Shown piece by piece: positions 43,816-52,409 of a DNA stretch of 64,000 nucleotides (within the stretch, counting starts at the first letter, position 1; each line of letters begins with the position of its first letter). The DNA is taken from contig NZ_JAFCLN010000005.1 in assembly GCF_018129385.1 (NCBI RefSeq), positions 62,001 through 126,000 on the forward strand, read 5' to 3'. The translations under genes were made by a program, and so were the position numbers. Source of the stretch: Bradyrhizobium lablabi (lineage in GTDB: Bacteria; Pseudomonadota; Alphaproteobacteria; Rhizobiales; Xanthobacteraceae). The notes beneath the pieces are model-generated. The model was given only the letters and a program-made list of their open reading frames with translations. It was not told where the DNA came from and made no database searches.

Positions 43816-44202
43816 ATGGTTGAGCTACAAACCCGGCAGATGAATTCGATCTTCCACGCGCTCGGCGATGCCACGCGGCGGCAGATGATCCGCGATCTCG
43901 CGGACGGAGAGCGGTCGGTCAGCGAGCTGGCGGAACCGTTTTCCATCTCGCTCGCGGCGGCCTCCAAGCACATCAAGGTGCTGGAGAACGCAGGGCTGAT
44001 CCGGCGCGAGGTGAGGGGCCGCACACACATGTGCTGGCTCGAACCGGGGCCGCTTGCCAGCGTTCACGAATGGCTTGGTTTCTACGAGCGTTTCTGGACC
44101 GAGCGGCTCGATGTGCTCGAGCGTCTTCTGAGCGAGGAGGACGCAAGCAAGACCGTGCTGCGCAAGGCGGGCCGCAAGAGCGGGAAAGGACACAAGCGAT
44201 GA
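43816..44202 (+). CDS. ArsR-family HTH regulator
   Basis: 128 residues, winged helix: IFHALGDATRRQMIRDLADG, SVSELAEPFSISLAAASKHI and KVLENAGLIRREVRGRTHMC. No metal-binding ELCVCDL box, so it belongs to the metal-free ArsR group that sits before SRPBCC genes. Its stop overlaps the ATG of the SRPBCC gene (ATGA). Confidence 0.92.
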   Translation: MVELQTRQMNSIFHALGDATRRQMIRDLADGERSVSELAEPFSISLAAASKHIKVLENAGLIRREVRGRTHMCWLEPGPLASVHEWLGFYERFWTERLDVLERLLSEEDASKTVLRKAGRKSGKGHKR

Positions 44203-44732
44203 ACGATGGCATGTTATCAGACAATTATGGCTCGCTGATCGAGCCGACGACGCTGAAGATCCAGCGCATGCTGCCCGGTCCGGTCGAACGCATCTGGGCG
44301 TATCTGACCGACAGCGAACTGCGCCGCAAATGGCTGGCGGCCGGCGTGATGAAAGGACAGCCGGGCGCGGACTTCGAGCTGGTCTGGCGCAACGAAGAGC
44401 TCAACGATCCCCCAAGCAAGCGGCCGGAGGGATTTTCGGAAGAATCGCGGATGAAGAGCCGGATCCTCGAATTCGATCCGCCGCGCAAGCTTGCGATCAC
44501 CTGGCGCGACACCGGCGACGTCACCTTCGAACTGGAGCCGCGCGGCGAAAGGGTGCTGCTCACCATCGTCCATCGGCGCTTCCCCGATCGCGGCATGATG
44601 CTCAAGCACATGGCCGGCTGGCACATGCATCTCGACGTGCTGGTCGCCCGCGTGAACGGACTCGAGCCGGCGCCGTTCTGGGATGGCTGGGCGAAACTGC
44701 ACCGGGAATACGAGACGCGCCTGCCGGCCTGA
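44199..44732 (+). CDS. SRPBCC (AHSA1) family protein
   Basis: 177 residues. LKIQRMLPGPVERIWAYLTD and SELRRKWLAAGVMKGQPGAD are the family opening; GWHMHLDVLVARVNGLEPAP is the long helix. Coupled to the ArsR gene before it. Such ArsR-SRPBCC pairs are common; the bound ligand is unknown. Confidence 0.92.
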   Translation: MNDGMLSDNYGSLIEPTTLKIQRMLPGPVERIWAYLTDSELRRKWLAAGVMKGQPGADFELVWRNEELNDPPSKRPEGFSEESRMKSRILEFDPPRKLAITWRDTGDVTFELEPRGERVLLTIVHRRFPDRGMMLKHMAGWHMHLDVLVARVNGLEPAPFWDGWAKLHREYETRLPA

Positions 44733-44780
44733 CGCGGACGGCGCGCACAACAAGCATCAAGACAAGACAGGAGGTTAGTC

Positions 44781-45518
44781 ATGAAGGCTCATGTCGTTTC
44801 TGCAAAGGAATGGGGCGCCGCGTGGGAAAAGATGCTGGTGCGGGAAAAGGAGGTGACCCGCGCACGCGATGCGCTGATGGCCGAGCGGCGGCGGATGCCC
44901 TGGATGGCGGTGGAGAAGAAATACGAATTCGACGGGCCGAACGGCAAGGTGAGCCTGCTCGACCTGTTCGAAGGCCGGCATCAACTGGTCGTCTATCGCG
45001 CCTTCTTCGAGCCGGGCGTGCACGGCTGGCCCGAGCATGCCTGCATCGGCTGTTCGCTCGGAGCCGACCAGGTCTCCAACCTCGTCCACCTCAACGCAAA
45101 GGACACGACGCTCGTCTACGCCTCGCGCGCGCCGCAGGCCGACATCGCGCGCCTGAAGGCGCGGATGGGGTGGGAACACATCCCGTGGGTAACGATCACC
45201 GACAGTTTCGATGCCGATTTCGGCGTCGACGAATGGCACGGGCATAATGCCTTCATCCGCGACGGCGAGCGCATCTACCGCACGTACTTCATCAACAACC
45301 GCGGCGACGAGGCGATGGGCTCCGTGTGGAGCTATCTCGATATGACCGCACTCGGCCGCCAGGAAGAATGGGAGGATTCGCCGGAAGGTTATCCGAAGAC
45401 CCGGCCGTACAAATGGTGGAACTGGAACGACAGCTACGTTCCCGGTGCCGCGCCCGATCCGAAATGGGTCGCGGTGTCGGATGCAGGCGAGGCGGCGTTC
45501 CGGAACAAGAACAAATAA
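44781..45518 (+). CDS. DUF899 (thioredoxin-like) family protein
   Basis: 245 residues. MPWMAVEKKYEFDGPNGKVS, LLDLFEGRHQLVVYRAFFEP and EHACIGCSLGADQ (with C-x-x-C) match the DUF899 group, which is thioredoxin-fold related. The C-terminal YKWWNWNDSYVPGA is also typical. AGGAGG precedes the ATG. It follows the ArsR-SRPBCC pair by 48 bases and completes an operon seen often in soil bacteria. The reaction is not known. Confidence 0.88.
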   Translation: MKAHVVSAKEWGAAWEKMLVREKEVTRARDALMAERRRMPWMAVEKKYEFDGPNGKVSLLDLFEGRHQLVVYRAFFEPGVHGWPEHACIGCSLGADQVSNLVHLNAKDTTLVYASRAPQADIARLKARMGWEHIPWVTITDSFDADFGVDEWHGHNAFIRDGERIYRTYFINNRGDEAMGSVWSYLDMTALGRQEEWEDSPEGYPKTRPYKWWNWNDSYVPGAAPDPKWVAVSDAGEAAFRNKNK

Positions 45519-45553
45519 TCCGCTGACGCGGCATCGCCGATGGAGTCGGAGCG

Positions 45554-45862
45554 ATGAAATTCTATTCGCGAACCGGGTCTGGAGCGCCGGCGGCCGGTCG
45601 AGCCACGCTCCAGCCTGAATTGGGCACCCTGCGTCTTCGAGAGGGCGCATTCAGGATAAGCGCGGACCGTTTGCTGTCGCTTGCGGCCGCGCCGACATTT
45701 GCGTTGATGGCGCTGCTGACGAGCGTGCTGGGATCGGCGGATATACTGTGCTCGTCTGCGAAGGCGTCACCTCTGACGGGGATGGTCCTCATGTACCTGC
45801 TGATGTCCGCCTTCCATCTGGCGCCCTGGCTGCGACTGATCTCCGGCCGACGAAGCGGCTAG
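45554..45862 (+). CDS. small membrane protein of unknown function
   Basis: 102 residues. A polar first third is followed by two hydrophobic segments (LLSLAAAPTFALMALLTSVL and MVLMYLLMSAFHLAPWLRLI). GGAG precedes the ATG. It may be the last gene of the ArsR operon. No known family. Confidence 0.65.
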   Translation: MKFYSRTGSGAPAAGRATLQPELGTLRLREGAFRISADRLLSLAAAPTFALMALLTSVLGSADILCSSAKASPLTGMVLMYLLMSAFHLAPWLRLISGRRSG

Positions 45863-45947
45863 CCCTCGCAAAAAAGTTACCGGTGCCTGTCGTCTTTGGC
45901 GTTTCCCAATCGTCTTGCAGGCGAGAGAGCCAAAACGGAGATTTGTT

Positions 45948-47168
45948 ATGGACCCTTCCCGTTATCGCTGGGTGATCGTCGCGGCCGGCGGCCTGCTCGG
46001 CTGCGTCGCGCTCGGCGCAATGTTTTCGCTGCCCGTCCTGCTGCAATCGATCGCGCATGACACCGGCTGGTCGATCGCCGGTATTTCGAGCGCCATGACG
46101 ATCGCGTTCCTTGCCATGGCGTGCGCCAGCATGGTCTGGGGCACCTTGTCCGACCGGTTCGGGCCGTTGCCGGTAGTGCTGACGGGATCGACGGTGCTGG
46201 CGGCCAGCATTGCGCTTGCAAGCCAGACGACCTCGCTTCTCGTCTTCCAGTTGGTCTTCGGCGTAATGGTCGGCGGCTCGATCGCCGCGATCTTTGCCCC
46301 GATGATGGCGACCGTGACCGGCTGGTTCGATGCCCGACGTGTCAGCCTTGCCGTGTCGCTGGTATCGGCCGGCATGGGCGTCGCGCCGATGACGATGTCG
46401 CCGCTGGTGGGATGGCTCGTCTCCATCCATGACTGGCGGACGACCATGCTGATTGTCGCGGGCATCGTGGCCGCCGTCATGATTCCGGCATCGCTGTTGG
46501 TGCGGCGCTCGCCGGCACTCACGCACGGAAATGCGGCTGTCGCGGATGGCGGACCGCCGGCCGAGATGTCGGTGGGCGAAGCGATACGATCGCCGCAATT
46601 CATCATCCTGCTGCTGACCAATTTCTTCTGCTGCGCCACCCATTCGGGGCCGATCATCCACACCGTCAGCTACGCGGTGAGTTGCGGCATCCCGCTGATC
46701 GCGGCGGTTTCGATCTACAGCGTCGAGGGATTTGCCGGCCTGTTCGGCCGCATCGGATTTGGCTTGCTCGGCGACAGGTTCGGAGCCAAGCGCGTGCTGG
46801 TGGCGGGATTGCTGATTCAGGCCTTTGGAGCGCTCGCCTACGCATTCGTGCGCGACCTCGGCGCATTCTATGCCGTGGCGGCGTTGTTCGGCTTTGTCTA
46901 TGCCGGCACGATGCCGCTCTACGCGGCGATCGCTCGCGAAAACTTCCCGCTCAAGATGATGGGCACCGTGATCGGCGGCACGGCGATGGCGGGCAGCCTC
47001 GGCATGGCGACCGGGCCAATCGCCGGCGGTCTGATCTACGACACCTTTGCCAGCTACACGTGGCTCTATGTCGGCTCCTGGGCCATGGGCCTCGGCGCGT
47101 TCCTGATCGCGATGACCTTCAGGCCGTTCCCGAAGACGCAAGCCGCGCCGGTCGCGGCGTCGGCGTAG
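45948..47168 (+). CDS. MFS transporter, OFA/monocarboxylate-type
   Basis: 406 residues, 12 predicted helices. MVWGTLSDRFGPLPVVLTGS is MFS motif A between helices 2 and 3, and SVEGFAGLFGRIGFGLLGDR with FGAKRVLVAGLL its second-half equivalent. LGAMFSLPVLLQSIAHDTGW is typical of the oxalate/formate antiporter-like group. Substrate unknown. ATG 45948 follows GGAGATTTGTT. The last codons are duplicated at 48291. Confidence 0.9.
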   Translation: MDPSRYRWVIVAAGGLLGCVALGAMFSLPVLLQSIAHDTGWSIAGISSAMTIAFLAMACASMVWGTLSDRFGPLPVVLTGSTVLAASIALASQTTSLLVFQLVFGVMVGGSIAAIFAPMMATVTGWFDARRVSLAVSLVSAGMGVAPMTMSPLVGWLVSIHDWRTTMLIVAGIVAAVMIPASLLVRRSPALTHGNAAVADGGPPAEMSVGEAIRSPQFIILLLTNFFCCATHSGPIIHTVSYAVSCGIPLIAAVSIYSVEGFAGLFGRIGFGLLGDRFGAKRVLVAGLLIQAFGALAYAFVRDLGAFYAVAALFGFVYAGTMPLYAAIARENFPLKMMGTVIGGTAMAGSLGMATGPIAGGLIYDTFASYTWLYVGSWAMGLGAFLIAMTFRPFPKTQAAPVAASA

Positions 47169-47202
47169 TCTAATGAGCGAGCCCGGGCACGTATGCCCGG
47201 GC
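47150..47202. repeat. 53-base direct repeat, left copy (MFS 3' end plus terminator stem)
   Basis: Covers the last codons of the MFS gene, its stop and the hairpin. The right copy is 48291-48342, with about four or five differences by eye. The two copies bracket the DUF2167 gene. Confidence 0.75.
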
Positions 47203-47206
47203 TTTT
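47179..47206 (+). terminator. intrinsic terminator of the MFS gene
   Basis: GCCCGGGCA (47181-47189) pairs with TGCCCGGGC (47194-47202) around a 4-base loop and is followed by TTTTCT. Confidence 0.8.
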
Positions 47207-47363
47207 CTCTTGGAATACCATGCCGCGCCTTGCGGGACGTGACAGACACGTAAAGCGTGTAAATGACGATCGCCGCTTCCCGGGCGATTGTGAATGGAAT
47301 ATGTTTGGCGTCACCCGCTATTGCTGCCTGCCGCATTCCATCGAAAATTTCGGGAGAGTTTCT

Positions 47364-48275
47364 GTGCGAAAATTGATTGTCGCCCTCAGCGTCCTGATGC
47401 CGGCGCTGTTCGGTTCGCTTCCCGCATTTGCTCAAGCCGCGCCACCCAGCGAAGCCGCGCGAAGGGCCGAGTTGACCGCTGCGTGGGAAGCCGCCAGCAA
47501 GGCCGGCAGCGCCGGGCCCACGGACATCGCGCTGATCGACCAAGCCGCGCTAAAACTTCCGGCCAACTATTTCTTCGTGCCGAAGGCTGAAGGCACGCGC
47601 GTGTTGCGCGCGCTCGGCAATCTCGTGAACGATGCAACCTTCATCGGTCTTGTCGTCGGAACACAGCAGAACGACCAGTGGATTGTGGTGGTTCGTCACA
47701 TCAAGGAAGGCTACATCAAGGATGATGAAGCCAAGGACTGGAACGCCGATGATCTCCTGAAAAACATCAAGGAGGGCGTGGATGAGTCAAACAAGGACCG
47801 CCTTGCGCGCGGCTTCCCCGAGATGGAGGTCATCGGATGGGTGGAACGGCCCGCTTATGATGCCAAAACTCATCGTCTGGTGTGGTCGATGCTGGCCAAG
47901 GACAAAGGTCAGCCCGACAACACCGAGAAGAACATCAATTACAATACCTATGCGTTGGGGCGTGACGGCTATTTCAGCCTGAACCTGCTGTCCGGCTCTG
48001 AGCGGATCGCCAGCGATAAATCGGTGGCCCACAAGCTGCTCGCGGAACTCTCCTACAATCCCGGCAAACGCTATGAAGACTTCAACGCGACCACCGACCG
48101 CATCGCAGAGTATGGCATCATGGCTCTGGTCGGCGGCGTGGCAGCCAAGAAGCTCGGACTTTTTGCACTGCTGGCTGCGCTGGCGGTCAAGTTCGGCAAG
48201 GTCATTCTGCTCGGCGCGGCTGTCGTAGGCGCCGGCCTGGTAAAATTTTTCCGTCGCAAACCGCGCACCGAATAG
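47364..48275 (+). CDS. DUF2167 membrane protein with signal peptide
   Basis: 303 residues from GTG 47364, which follows GGGAGAG at 7 bases. Signal peptide RKLIVALSVLMPALFGSLPA then FAQA. The DUF2167 domain (about 55-240) has YFFVPKAEGTRVLRALGN, WIVVVRHIKEGYIKDDEAKD and GFPEMEVIGWVERPAYDAKT. A hydrophobic tail (LGLFALLAALAVKFGKVILL) and KFFRRKPR end anchor it in the membrane. DUF2167 proteins have no settled function. It lies in DNA bounded by direct repeats, so it may have been inserted behind the MFS gene. Confidence 0.88.
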   Translation: MRKLIVALSVLMPALFGSLPAFAQAAPPSEAARRAELTAAWEAASKAGSAGPTDIALIDQAALKLPANYFFVPKAEGTRVLRALGNLVNDATFIGLVVGTQQNDQWIVVVRHIKEGYIKDDEAKDWNADDLLKNIKEGVDESNKDRLARGFPEMEVIGWVERPAYDAKTHRLVWSMLAKDKGQPDNTEKNINYNTYALGRDGYFSLNLLSGSERIASDKSVAHKLLAELSYNPGKRYEDFNATTDRIAEYGIMALVGGVAAKKLGLFALLAALAVKFGKVILLGAAVVGAGLVKFFRRKPRTE

Positions 48276-48290
48276 GTCCAACATGGGGAC

Positions 48291-48342
48291 GGTCGCGGCG
48301 TCGGCGTAATCAAATGAGCGAGCCCGGGCACTGTGCCCGGGC
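48291..48342. repeat. direct repeat, right copy
   Basis: Repeats 47150-47202 (GGTCGCGGCGTCGGCGTAAT ...) including the hairpin arms but without the following T run, so termination is probably lost here. Confidence 0.75.
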
Positions 48343-48356
48343 GCGGCTTCCGAATA

Positions 48357-50930
48357 TCAGAGCCTTGGATCGATTGGCTCGCTCTCGAGCGCCAGGACGG
48401 CGAAGACGCATTCGTGAACGCGCCTCAGCGGTTCGCGTGCGACGAAACGTTTCAGGGCCTCGTGGCCCAGCGCAAATTCGCGAAGCGCGAGGTTCCGCTT
48501 GCCGCCAAGACTGCGCTCGCGAAGCCGGACAAGATTTTCCGGCACGTCATATTCGGGGCCGTAGATGATCCGCAGATATTCCTGACCTCGCACCTTCAAT
48601 GCGGGCTGGATGAGACCCCTTTTGCCCTTCGCAATGAAGGCACGGGGTTTCACGACCATGCCTTCGCCGCCGCCAGCTGTCACGTCTTCCCACCAGCCAA
48701 TCGCATCGCGCGTGGCTTCTTCACTCACGAGCGCCACCGTCCGCCATTGCGTTCGGGTGACGACGCCATTGGCCGAAGTTGCCAGGCGATCGGCAAGGTT
48801 CATGTGCCAGACGTGATCCTGATCGAACCAGACACGTCCTTCGCTGGCGAGCAGGTGAAAGGGGGCGACCTTGAGATCGTCCACTCCTTTGACCGGCCAC
48901 ACGTAGGGCGCCCAGGCTTTGCCATAGAGTTCAGCGCGCCTTGCGCGATCGATGAAGCGATTGCGGATATCCGAAGTCTCCAGGCCGCGACTGCCGGCTT
49001 GTGCCAGTGCTTCCACGGCAGCCGCCAACCCTGCGCGTGACGACGCTGCCACCGGGGCATACTGGCTTTCGATCAGGCTGCCGGCCTTCGCCGACCATGG
49101 CATGATCTCGGCATCGAATAGCAGCCAGTCCGTGCTGAGTTCGTCCCACAAGCCGGCGTCCTGGACCGCGCTACGCAGCCGCGCGAGCAATGCTTCCGTC
49201 GTCGCGGATTCGTTGAAGAAAGCCCGTCCGGTCCGGGTCCAGATCGCACCGGTCTCCTCACCAGCAATGCCAAATCGTGCCCGGGCCGCCTCGGCCGTCG
49301 TGCAAAGCGCAATCACCGCACGCGAGCCCATGTGCTTCTCTTCACAGACGACCTCGTCGATACCGCGTTCGCGAAAATGCGCAAATGCTTCCTCGGGACG
49401 TTCCAGCCAGCCGTCGCGCGCGCTGGTCTCGGAGGGCGACATGGTCGGAGGAAGATACGCGAGCCATTGCGGCGCCAAGGAAAACCGGCTCATTGCCTCC
49501 AGGGCGGCCGCAGCGTTCTCCTCGGCAACGACGACGCGGCCCTTAAGCTCTGTATCGATCCAGCGCCGGCCGCTGACATCCCTGATGTCGAGCACCTCGT
49601 CGGCATCGGCCTGCGCGGAAGCGGATGCGGGTGGGGCGCGGAGAGGGCGGATTGGCTCGGACCAGACTTGCACCGCCGGAACATCGACCAGTTCCTTCTC
49701 CGGCCAGCGGAGTGCCGTGAGCTTGCCACCAAAAACGCAACCGGTATCGATGCAAAGGGTGTTGTTCACCCAATCCGCGCGGACCACGGGCGTATGTCCG
49801 TAGACGACGGTGGTTGGCCCGCGATAACTTGCCGCCCAATCGGCTCGTACAGGCAAACCGAACTCGTCGGTCTCGCCAGTGGTCTCGCCAAACAGCGCGA
49901 ATTCGCGAACCGCGCCCGATCCGCGGCCGATCATTTCTTCCTTGAGCCCGGCATGCGCCACCGCGAGGCGTCCGCCGTCGATCCAGACGTGGCTGCGAAG
50001 ATCATCCAGAAAGTTTTTCACCGCATCGCGGAAACTGCGATCTTCGCCTGCGAGTTGGTCGATCGTTTGTTGCAGTCCATGCGCGATCGTCACGTTGCGG
50101 CCGGCCAGCCAGCGTTCGAGCTTTCGATCATGGTTGCCCTGCACGGCATAGGCGATTCCATCAGCCGTCATGCTCATCGCAATCCGCAGGACGTCCGGAG
50201 AATTCGGGCCACGATCGACGAGATCGCCGACAAAGATCGCCTTGCGGCCTTCGGGCGGGGTGACCTTGACGCTACGGTCGCCATCACCTGACCATTCGAC
50301 GCGATAACCGAGTCTGGCCAGCAATGCCTGGAATTCGTCGGCACAGCCGTGCACGTCGCCGATGATATCGAACGGCCCGCGGTCGTGGCGTTTGTCGGTC
50401 CAGAGCGGCTGCCGGGTGACGGCGGCACCCTCGATGCTGTCGACGCCGGAAAGCTTCCAGACCTGACGAAAGCCCTCGCGCTGTAGGCCGCCCAGCCCGC
50501 GCCGGATCTCCGAGGTCATGCGCTGCACGACCTGGCCGCCGAAATTGCGTTCCGGGCGCGTCCTGTTGCGCTCGATACAGACATCGATGCCGGGATCGAT
50601 GACGATCGCGACCGGCAGCGCGTGCCATTTGCGCGCCAGCTCGATCCACGGCTTGCGGTCCGCAGTACGCACGTTGGTGGCGTCGAGCACCGCAAGCTTG
50701 CGGTGCTTCAGCCTTTTGCCGGCGATTTCGCGCACCAGGTCGAAGGCGTCGACGGTGACGCCTTGATCGGTCTCGTCGTCAGCGACAAGGCCGCGGCAGC
50801 GGTCCGACGAAATGATTTCCGTCGGCAGAAAATGCTTCGCGGCAAACGTCGATTTGCCCGAGCCCGTCGAGCCGATTAGCACCACGAGGGAGAAGTCGGG
50901 GATGTCGATACGCATGATAGACGCACTCAT
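48357..50930 (-). CDS. pnkp: polynucleotide kinase-phosphatase-ligase of the Hen1 RNA repair system
   Basis: 857 residues, three domains. Kinase (1-170): GSTGSGKST with Lys26, then DATNVRTADR. Metallophosphatase (about 185-410): DIIGDVHGC, FVGDLVDRGPNS, VQGNHDRKL and VVYGHTPV. Adenylyltransferase-like ligase domain (about 470-857): EEKHMGSRA with Lys532 as nucleotidyl acceptor, and later GEGMVVKPR. Known Pnkp heals 2',3'-cyclic phosphate and 5'-OH ends of cut tRNA and, with Hen1, seals them. The ATG overlaps the Hen1 stop. All catalytic blocks are intact. Confidence 0.95.
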   Translation of the reverse strand: MSASIMRIDIPDFSLVVLIGSTGSGKSTFAAKHFLPTEIISSDRCRGLVADDETDQGVTVDAFDLVREIAGKRLKHRKLAVLDATNVRTADRKPWIELARKWHALPVAIVIDPGIDVCIERNRTRPERNFGGQVVQRMTSEIRRGLGGLQREGFRQVWKLSGVDSIEGAAVTRQPLWTDKRHDRGPFDIIGDVHGCADEFQALLARLGYRVEWSGDGDRSVKVTPPEGRKAIFVGDLVDRGPNSPDVLRIAMSMTADGIAYAVQGNHDRKLERWLAGRNVTIAHGLQQTIDQLAGEDRSFRDAVKNFLDDLRSHVWIDGGRLAVAHAGLKEEMIGRGSGAVREFALFGETTGETDEFGLPVRADWAASYRGPTTVVYGHTPVVRADWVNNTLCIDTGCVFGGKLTALRWPEKELVDVPAVQVWSEPIRPLRAPPASASAQADADEVLDIRDVSGRRWIDTELKGRVVVAEENAAAALEAMSRFSLAPQWLAYLPPTMSPSETSARDGWLERPEEAFAHFRERGIDEVVCEEKHMGSRAVIALCTTAEAARARFGIAGEETGAIWTRTGRAFFNESATTEALLARLRSAVQDAGLWDELSTDWLLFDAEIMPWSAKAGSLIESQYAPVAASSRAGLAAAVEALAQAGSRGLETSDIRNRFIDRARRAELYGKAWAPYVWPVKGVDDLKVAPFHLLASEGRVWFDQDHVWHMNLADRLATSANGVVTRTQWRTVALVSEEATRDAIGWWEDVTAGGGEGMVVKPRAFIAKGKRGLIQPALKVRGQEYLRIIYGPEYDVPENLVRLRERSLGGKRNLALREFALGHEALKRFVAREPLRRVHECVFAVLALESEPIDPRL

Positions 50931-52306
50931 CGGGAAAATACTGCCATTTGGGTCGGCGCTCCCAGGAGATCATCCCGCCGGCCGATGCCGCCAACGGAGG
51001 TGCGATAGCCGTAGGTGGATGCGATCCTGCCGGCCCATGCCTCGAATTCGGCGCGGGTCCATTCGAAGCGATGATCGGGATGGCGGAATGCGCCTGCGGC
51101 AAGTGTCGGAAACAGGGCGTTGTATTCCGCATTCGGTGTCGTGACGACGACCACCGGCGGGCGATGCTCGCCGAACACGACGCGCTCGACCAGTGGCAGG
51201 CGGTCCGGGTCAAGATGCTCGATCACTTCGACGAGTGCGGCGGCATCGACCCCGGCCCAGCGCTCGTCACGGTAGGTTAGGGACCCGTGCAGCAGCAACA
51301 CGCGTCCCTCGGGCGGTCCGCCCGGCTGGTTCAGCTTGAGCCGCTTTACGGCGCGTTCCAGCACGTTTGCCGCAGGGTCAAGACCGACGAGGCGCTCGAC
51401 CCAACGCTCACGGACGAGCTGTTGCAATAGCTTGCCTTCGCCGCAACCGAGATCGGCGATGCTCTTTGCGCCGGCGGCACGCAGCGCTTCCACCACCGCC
51501 GTCATCCGTTCGTCGTTCAAGCGGATCGGCGCCTCGATGGCGTCTTCCGCCGCAACCCGCGACCCGGTTTCGGCGGCTTCTTCCTCCGTTTCCGGAGCCA
51601 GTCGCGCAAGTGCTGCGCGCGCAAGAATGCCGCGGTGACGAAGATAGCGGCGGACGATCAACTCCTTTGATGGATGCCGGTCGAGCCAGCCTTCGCCGCG
51701 GGCGAGCAGCTTGTCGATCTCGTCGTCGCCCACCCAGTAATGCTTGGCATCGTCCATCACGGGAATCAGCACATAGAGGTGATTGAGAAGTGCGCTCAAC
51801 CGAGCCTCTCCGGTAAGACGCAGGCGCGCGTACAGGCTACTGCCGGCACCGTCGGGGCCGGCGACGGGATCGATTTCGACGCGCCAGTCCAAGGGCTCGA
51901 ACAACGCCCGCAGCAGCTTTTCGCCGCCACGCATCGGCAGCGGCGTCACCACGGCTTCGAGCGGGATGACGCTGCCGGCCAATTCCTGGCGCGCGTTGCA
52001 GACGCCGCTCATCGCGGTGCGAAATGCCTTGTTCAGCGCGACCGACAGGAACGAGGAGGCCGCGTAGGGGCGGTCGTTGACATATTGGTCGAGCAGGCCG
52101 TCGGCGCGCCCCTTGCCGCGAACGAGGCCGATGGGATCGACATCGAGCACGAGCGTAGCTTCGCAGCGCGTTTGCTCCGCTTCCGGATAGAACAGCAAAG
52201 CCTTGCCGAAAGTCAGCTCGATCTCGTGCAGCCGATCGGGATGCTTGTGCAGCAGGAAACCGAGGTCGGTCGCGGGCCGATAAGTGGTTGCGATGGAGAG
52301 GAACAT
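50927..52306 (-). CDS. hen1: 3'-terminal RNA ribose 2'-O-methyltransferase Hen1
   Basis: 459 residues. The N-terminal part, MFLSIATTYRPATDLGFLLH then KHPDRLHEIELTFGKALLFY, is the Hen1 N domain that activates the Pnkp ligase. The C-terminal methyltransferase shows IADLGCGEGKLLQQL, ALVEVIEHLDPDRLP (with the E-x-x-E-H metal site), and RHPDHRFEWTRAEFEAWA (H-x-x-H-like). It 2'-O-methylates the 3' end before sealing so that the repaired RNA resists new cuts. It sits between the TROVE gene and pnkp. Confidence 0.95.
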   Translation of the reverse strand: MFLSIATTYRPATDLGFLLHKHPDRLHEIELTFGKALLFYPEAEQTRCEATLVLDVDPIGLVRGKGRADGLLDQYVNDRPYAASSFLSVALNKAFRTAMSGVCNARQELAGSVIPLEAVVTPLPMRGGEKLLRALFEPLDWRVEIDPVAGPDGAGSSLYARLRLTGEARLSALLNHLYVLIPVMDDAKHYWVGDDEIDKLLARGEGWLDRHPSKELIVRRYLRHRGILARAALARLAPETEEEAAETGSRVAAEDAIEAPIRLNDERMTAVVEALRAAGAKSIADLGCGEGKLLQQLVRERWVERLVGLDPAANVLERAVKRLKLNQPGGPPEGRVLLLHGSLTYRDERWAGVDAAALVEVIEHLDPDRLPLVERVVFGEHRPPVVVVTTPNAEYNALFPTLAAGAFRHPDHRFEWTRAEFEAWAGRIASTYGYRTSVGGIGRRDDLLGAPTQMAVFSR

Positions 52307-52409
52307 GCGCGCTCAGATAGCTGATGAAGAGATTGCGATCCAGGTGTTTGCCGATGAAAAGCCCGGACACGCTGGCGCGTGTCCGGGCCATTCGTTGTTG
52401 CTACGACCA

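Noticed and set aside
45789..47543. 584-codon minus-strand frame across the MFS gene
   Set aside because: Antisense shadow of a clear membrane transporter.
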